Shown here: in pieces, positions 62,690 through 64,000 of the stretch
How the letters are laid out: every line of letters starts with the position of its first letter
How positions within the stretch are numbered: the first letter of the stretch is position 1
Assembly: GCA_026182355.1 (NCBI GenBank)
Contig: JAPFBL010000542.1
Location: 1-64,000 of the forward strand
Length of the DNA stretch: 64,000 nucleotides
Origin: Hermatobates lingyangjiaoensis
Taxonomy: Eukaryota; Arthropoda; Insecta; Hemiptera; Hermatobatidae
Direction of reading: 5' to 3'
Program-made: the position numbers and the translations under genes
Notes under the pieces: model-generated
The model's input: only the letters and a program-made list of their open reading frames with translations
Told to the model about the DNA's origin: nothing
Databases searched by the model: none

Positions 62690-63240
62690 ATGATTCGATG
62701 CGATGTGGACCAATGGGAGTGGAGTTTGCAGGTCCATGCGTAAGGTCCCAGTTGCCCGCTGCTCAACAAAAAGCCTCTGTCTTCCTGCCAATAGGTATAG
62801 AGGTTGCACAGTCCCTCTGTGTTAAATGATTTTTGGCAGAAAACATTAGCCTCACTTTACAGTGAACTCCTGTTCCCTTTCTATTTCTGATTTTTGTGGT
62901 GGTTGGGTGTTGTTGTTTACTATTTTCTGTTACGGATATTGCTAGATTTTTAATTGATACTTTTGGTTGTTTACTGCGAAAAGCAGCCTTCATCTTCATA
63001 CCAACAGGGATAGAGGTTGCACAGTCCCTCTTGATTATTAAAAGATGTTGACACTGGATTCCAACTTCTTCTCGTAGAAACATCTTCAAGTTGTAGGTTT
63101 TGTTTATTGTTCTCTTCGGTTTCTTATGTTCATGTTTTTTCTTCAGTTGAATGTTATTGCTGCTATTGATGGGTGGCTGGTAGGGGCTTATGGACCTGCA
63201 AACTCCACTCCCATTGGTCCACATCGCATCGAATCATATT
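62690..63240. repeat. Dispersed repeat R2, copies 2 and 3, flanked by 48-bp inverted repeat
   Basis: ATTCGATGCGATGTGGACCA..GCAGGTCCAT at 62692-62740 is mirrored at 63188-63236. Inside, GCCTCTGTCTTCCTGCCAAT..GGTTGCACAGTCCCTCT (62771-62820) and GCAGCCTTCATCTTCATACC..(62983-63032) form an imperfect direct pair, homologous to 49690-49920. Confidence 0.75.
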
Positions 63241-63274
63241 CCTTTCCCCAGACAACTCATAGAATATATATATA

Positions 63275-63464
63275 TATTAGTGTAATTAGGTAGCAGACCT
63301 TCATTAATACATACACAATTAAATTTCTTGCCAATTTCTCTATGGATGATTTTTCGATTTAGCTTCTCAAGTTTTCTGATCTCACACGTCCATTCATTTA
63401 GTACTAAGTGTAATAAATCACCAAAAGATTTCCTTGTAAATTCCATGTAATATTTAGTTATCAT
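63275..63464 (-). pseudogene. PLE family VII N-terminal fragment (minus)
   Basis: MITKYYMEFTRKSFGDLLHL, EWTCEIRKLEKLNRK, then CINEGLLPNYTNI. Homologous to the family III fragment at 57097-57290. The RT is absent. Confidence 0.65.
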
Positions 63465-63487
63465 ACATTTAAAAAAAAAATTACATC

Positions 63488-63525
63488 CTACCTTTCAGTC
63501 ATCACTGACCATCATCAGGGTGTAA
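63488..63525 (-). ncRNA. Hammerhead motif (family VII, minus; stem III AGGT)
   Basis: CC-CTGATGA, stem II GTCA/TGAC, GAA, AGGT in place of ACGT, A. One substitution breaks the stem III palindrome. Confidence 0.55.
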
Positions 63526-63740
63526 CGAAAGATAAAATAATTGAACAAAAGTTACTAACAAAAATAAACATTATATCCTACTTACTATAAAACAGCTTCA
63601 TATTAACAATACAAAAGATAAAACTACGTAGTAAACATAAATTTGCAGGTCGTATTGGTAATTTGAAGCTGTTTTATAGTGAGTAAGATATAATTTTTAT
63701 TTTTGTTAGTAACTTTTGTTCAATTATTTCATCTTTCGTT

Positions 63741-63780
63741 ACACCCTGATGATGGTCAGTGATGACTGAAACGTAGGATT
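63741..63780 (+). ncRNA. Hammerhead motif, stem III ACGT, A17 (family VII, plus)
   Basis: CTGATGA at 63746-63752, stem II GTCA-GTGA-TGAC, GAA, ACGT, A, GG pairing with CC before the core. Confidence 0.7.
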
Positions 63781-63803
63781 TAATTTTTTTTTTTTTTAAA
63801 TGT

Positions 63804-63960
63804 ATGATAACTAAATATTACATGGAATTTACAAGGAAATCTTTTGGTAATTTATTACACTTAGTACTAAATGAATGGAAGTGTGGGATCAGAAAACTTG
63901 AGAAGCTAAATCGAAAATTCATCCATAGAGAAATTGACAAGAAATTTAATTGTATATATA
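63804..63960 (+). pseudogene. PLE family VII N-terminal fragment (plus)
   Basis: MITKYYMEFTRKSFGNLLHL..REIDKKFNCIY, cut off at a TATATATA tract before the GLLPNYT motif. Confidence 0.65.
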
Positions 63961-63968
63961 TATACCCA

Positions 63969-64000
63969 AATGAGTTGGGTTTTTGACTCTGACGAAGACC
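63969..64000 (+). mobile_element. AGATCT-family PLE end, cut by window edge
   Basis: GAGTTGGGTTTTTGACTCTG then ACGAAGACC: stem I strand and CTGACGA are present; the rest lies outside the window. Confidence 0.75.

Larger units (their letters stand above)
63241..63960. mobile_element. PLE family VII: palindromic pair
   Basis: Arms of about 63265-63625 and 63650-63960 are inverted copies, each with a PLE N-terminal fragment, a hammerhead and AT microsatellites outside. Confidence 0.85.

Noticed and set aside
62763..63224. 153-codon minus-strand frame
   Set aside because: It runs through two antiparallel repeat segments and shows no domain; more likely a repeat by-product.

Overview
This is animal nuclear DNA, most likely from an arthropod. 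It is very AT-rich, contains spliced genes with GT..AG introns, and is dominated by transposable elements and satellites. The arthropod guess rests on TTAGG-type pentamer tracts at the ends of a SINE family and on the transposon mix (Penelope-like elements, mariner, Helitron, a gag/EN/RNase H LINE). The species cannot be named from the sequence.

Two host genes can be supported, both on the minus strand. (1) CMC4 (positions 20246-20806) is a small twin-CX9C mitochondrial protein, rebuilt from three exons into a complete 70-residue frame. (2) GNPTAB (N-acetylglucosamine-1-phosphotransferase alpha/beta) has nine exons between 50347 and 26012. Their splice phases all agree and give 534 uninterrupted residues, from just before Stealth region CR2 to the stop codon. 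The 5' exons (signal anchor, CR1) are not seen. The reconstructed protein is compact, with one Notch/LNR module running directly into the CR3 region.

Layout: 1-2566, an inverted-repeat element enclosing a decayed matrix-metalloproteinase-like gene. 3640-13066 and 14690-18545, two arms of a ~77-bp satellite in opposite orientations around a 1.6-kb mobile element (here called element X; a second copy at 37935-39630 and a diverged one near 45331). 20086-20806, CMC4. 21190-24240, a Helitron-end palindrome and a decayed LINE. 24975-50350, the GNPTAB gene, its introns filled with tRNA-derived SINEs, five tandem arrays, a mariner relic, a Helitron with a helicase remnant, and Penelope-type ends. 50640-64000, a dense cluster of Penelope-like retroelements (PLEs) lying as inverted pairs, including a family with readable reverse transcriptase and GIY-YIG endonuclease.

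The most striking theme is the hammerhead-ribozyme cores in the PLE terminal repeats. At least nine distinct sequence families occur here. In nearly all the stem III segment is a short perfect palindrome (ATAT, AATT, ACGT, ACGCGT, AGATCT), and stem I pairing can be followed by eye in most. In the AGATCT family two inverted copies break exactly at the centre of that palindrome, which suggests a link between dimeric ribozyme pairing and the formation of inverted copies.
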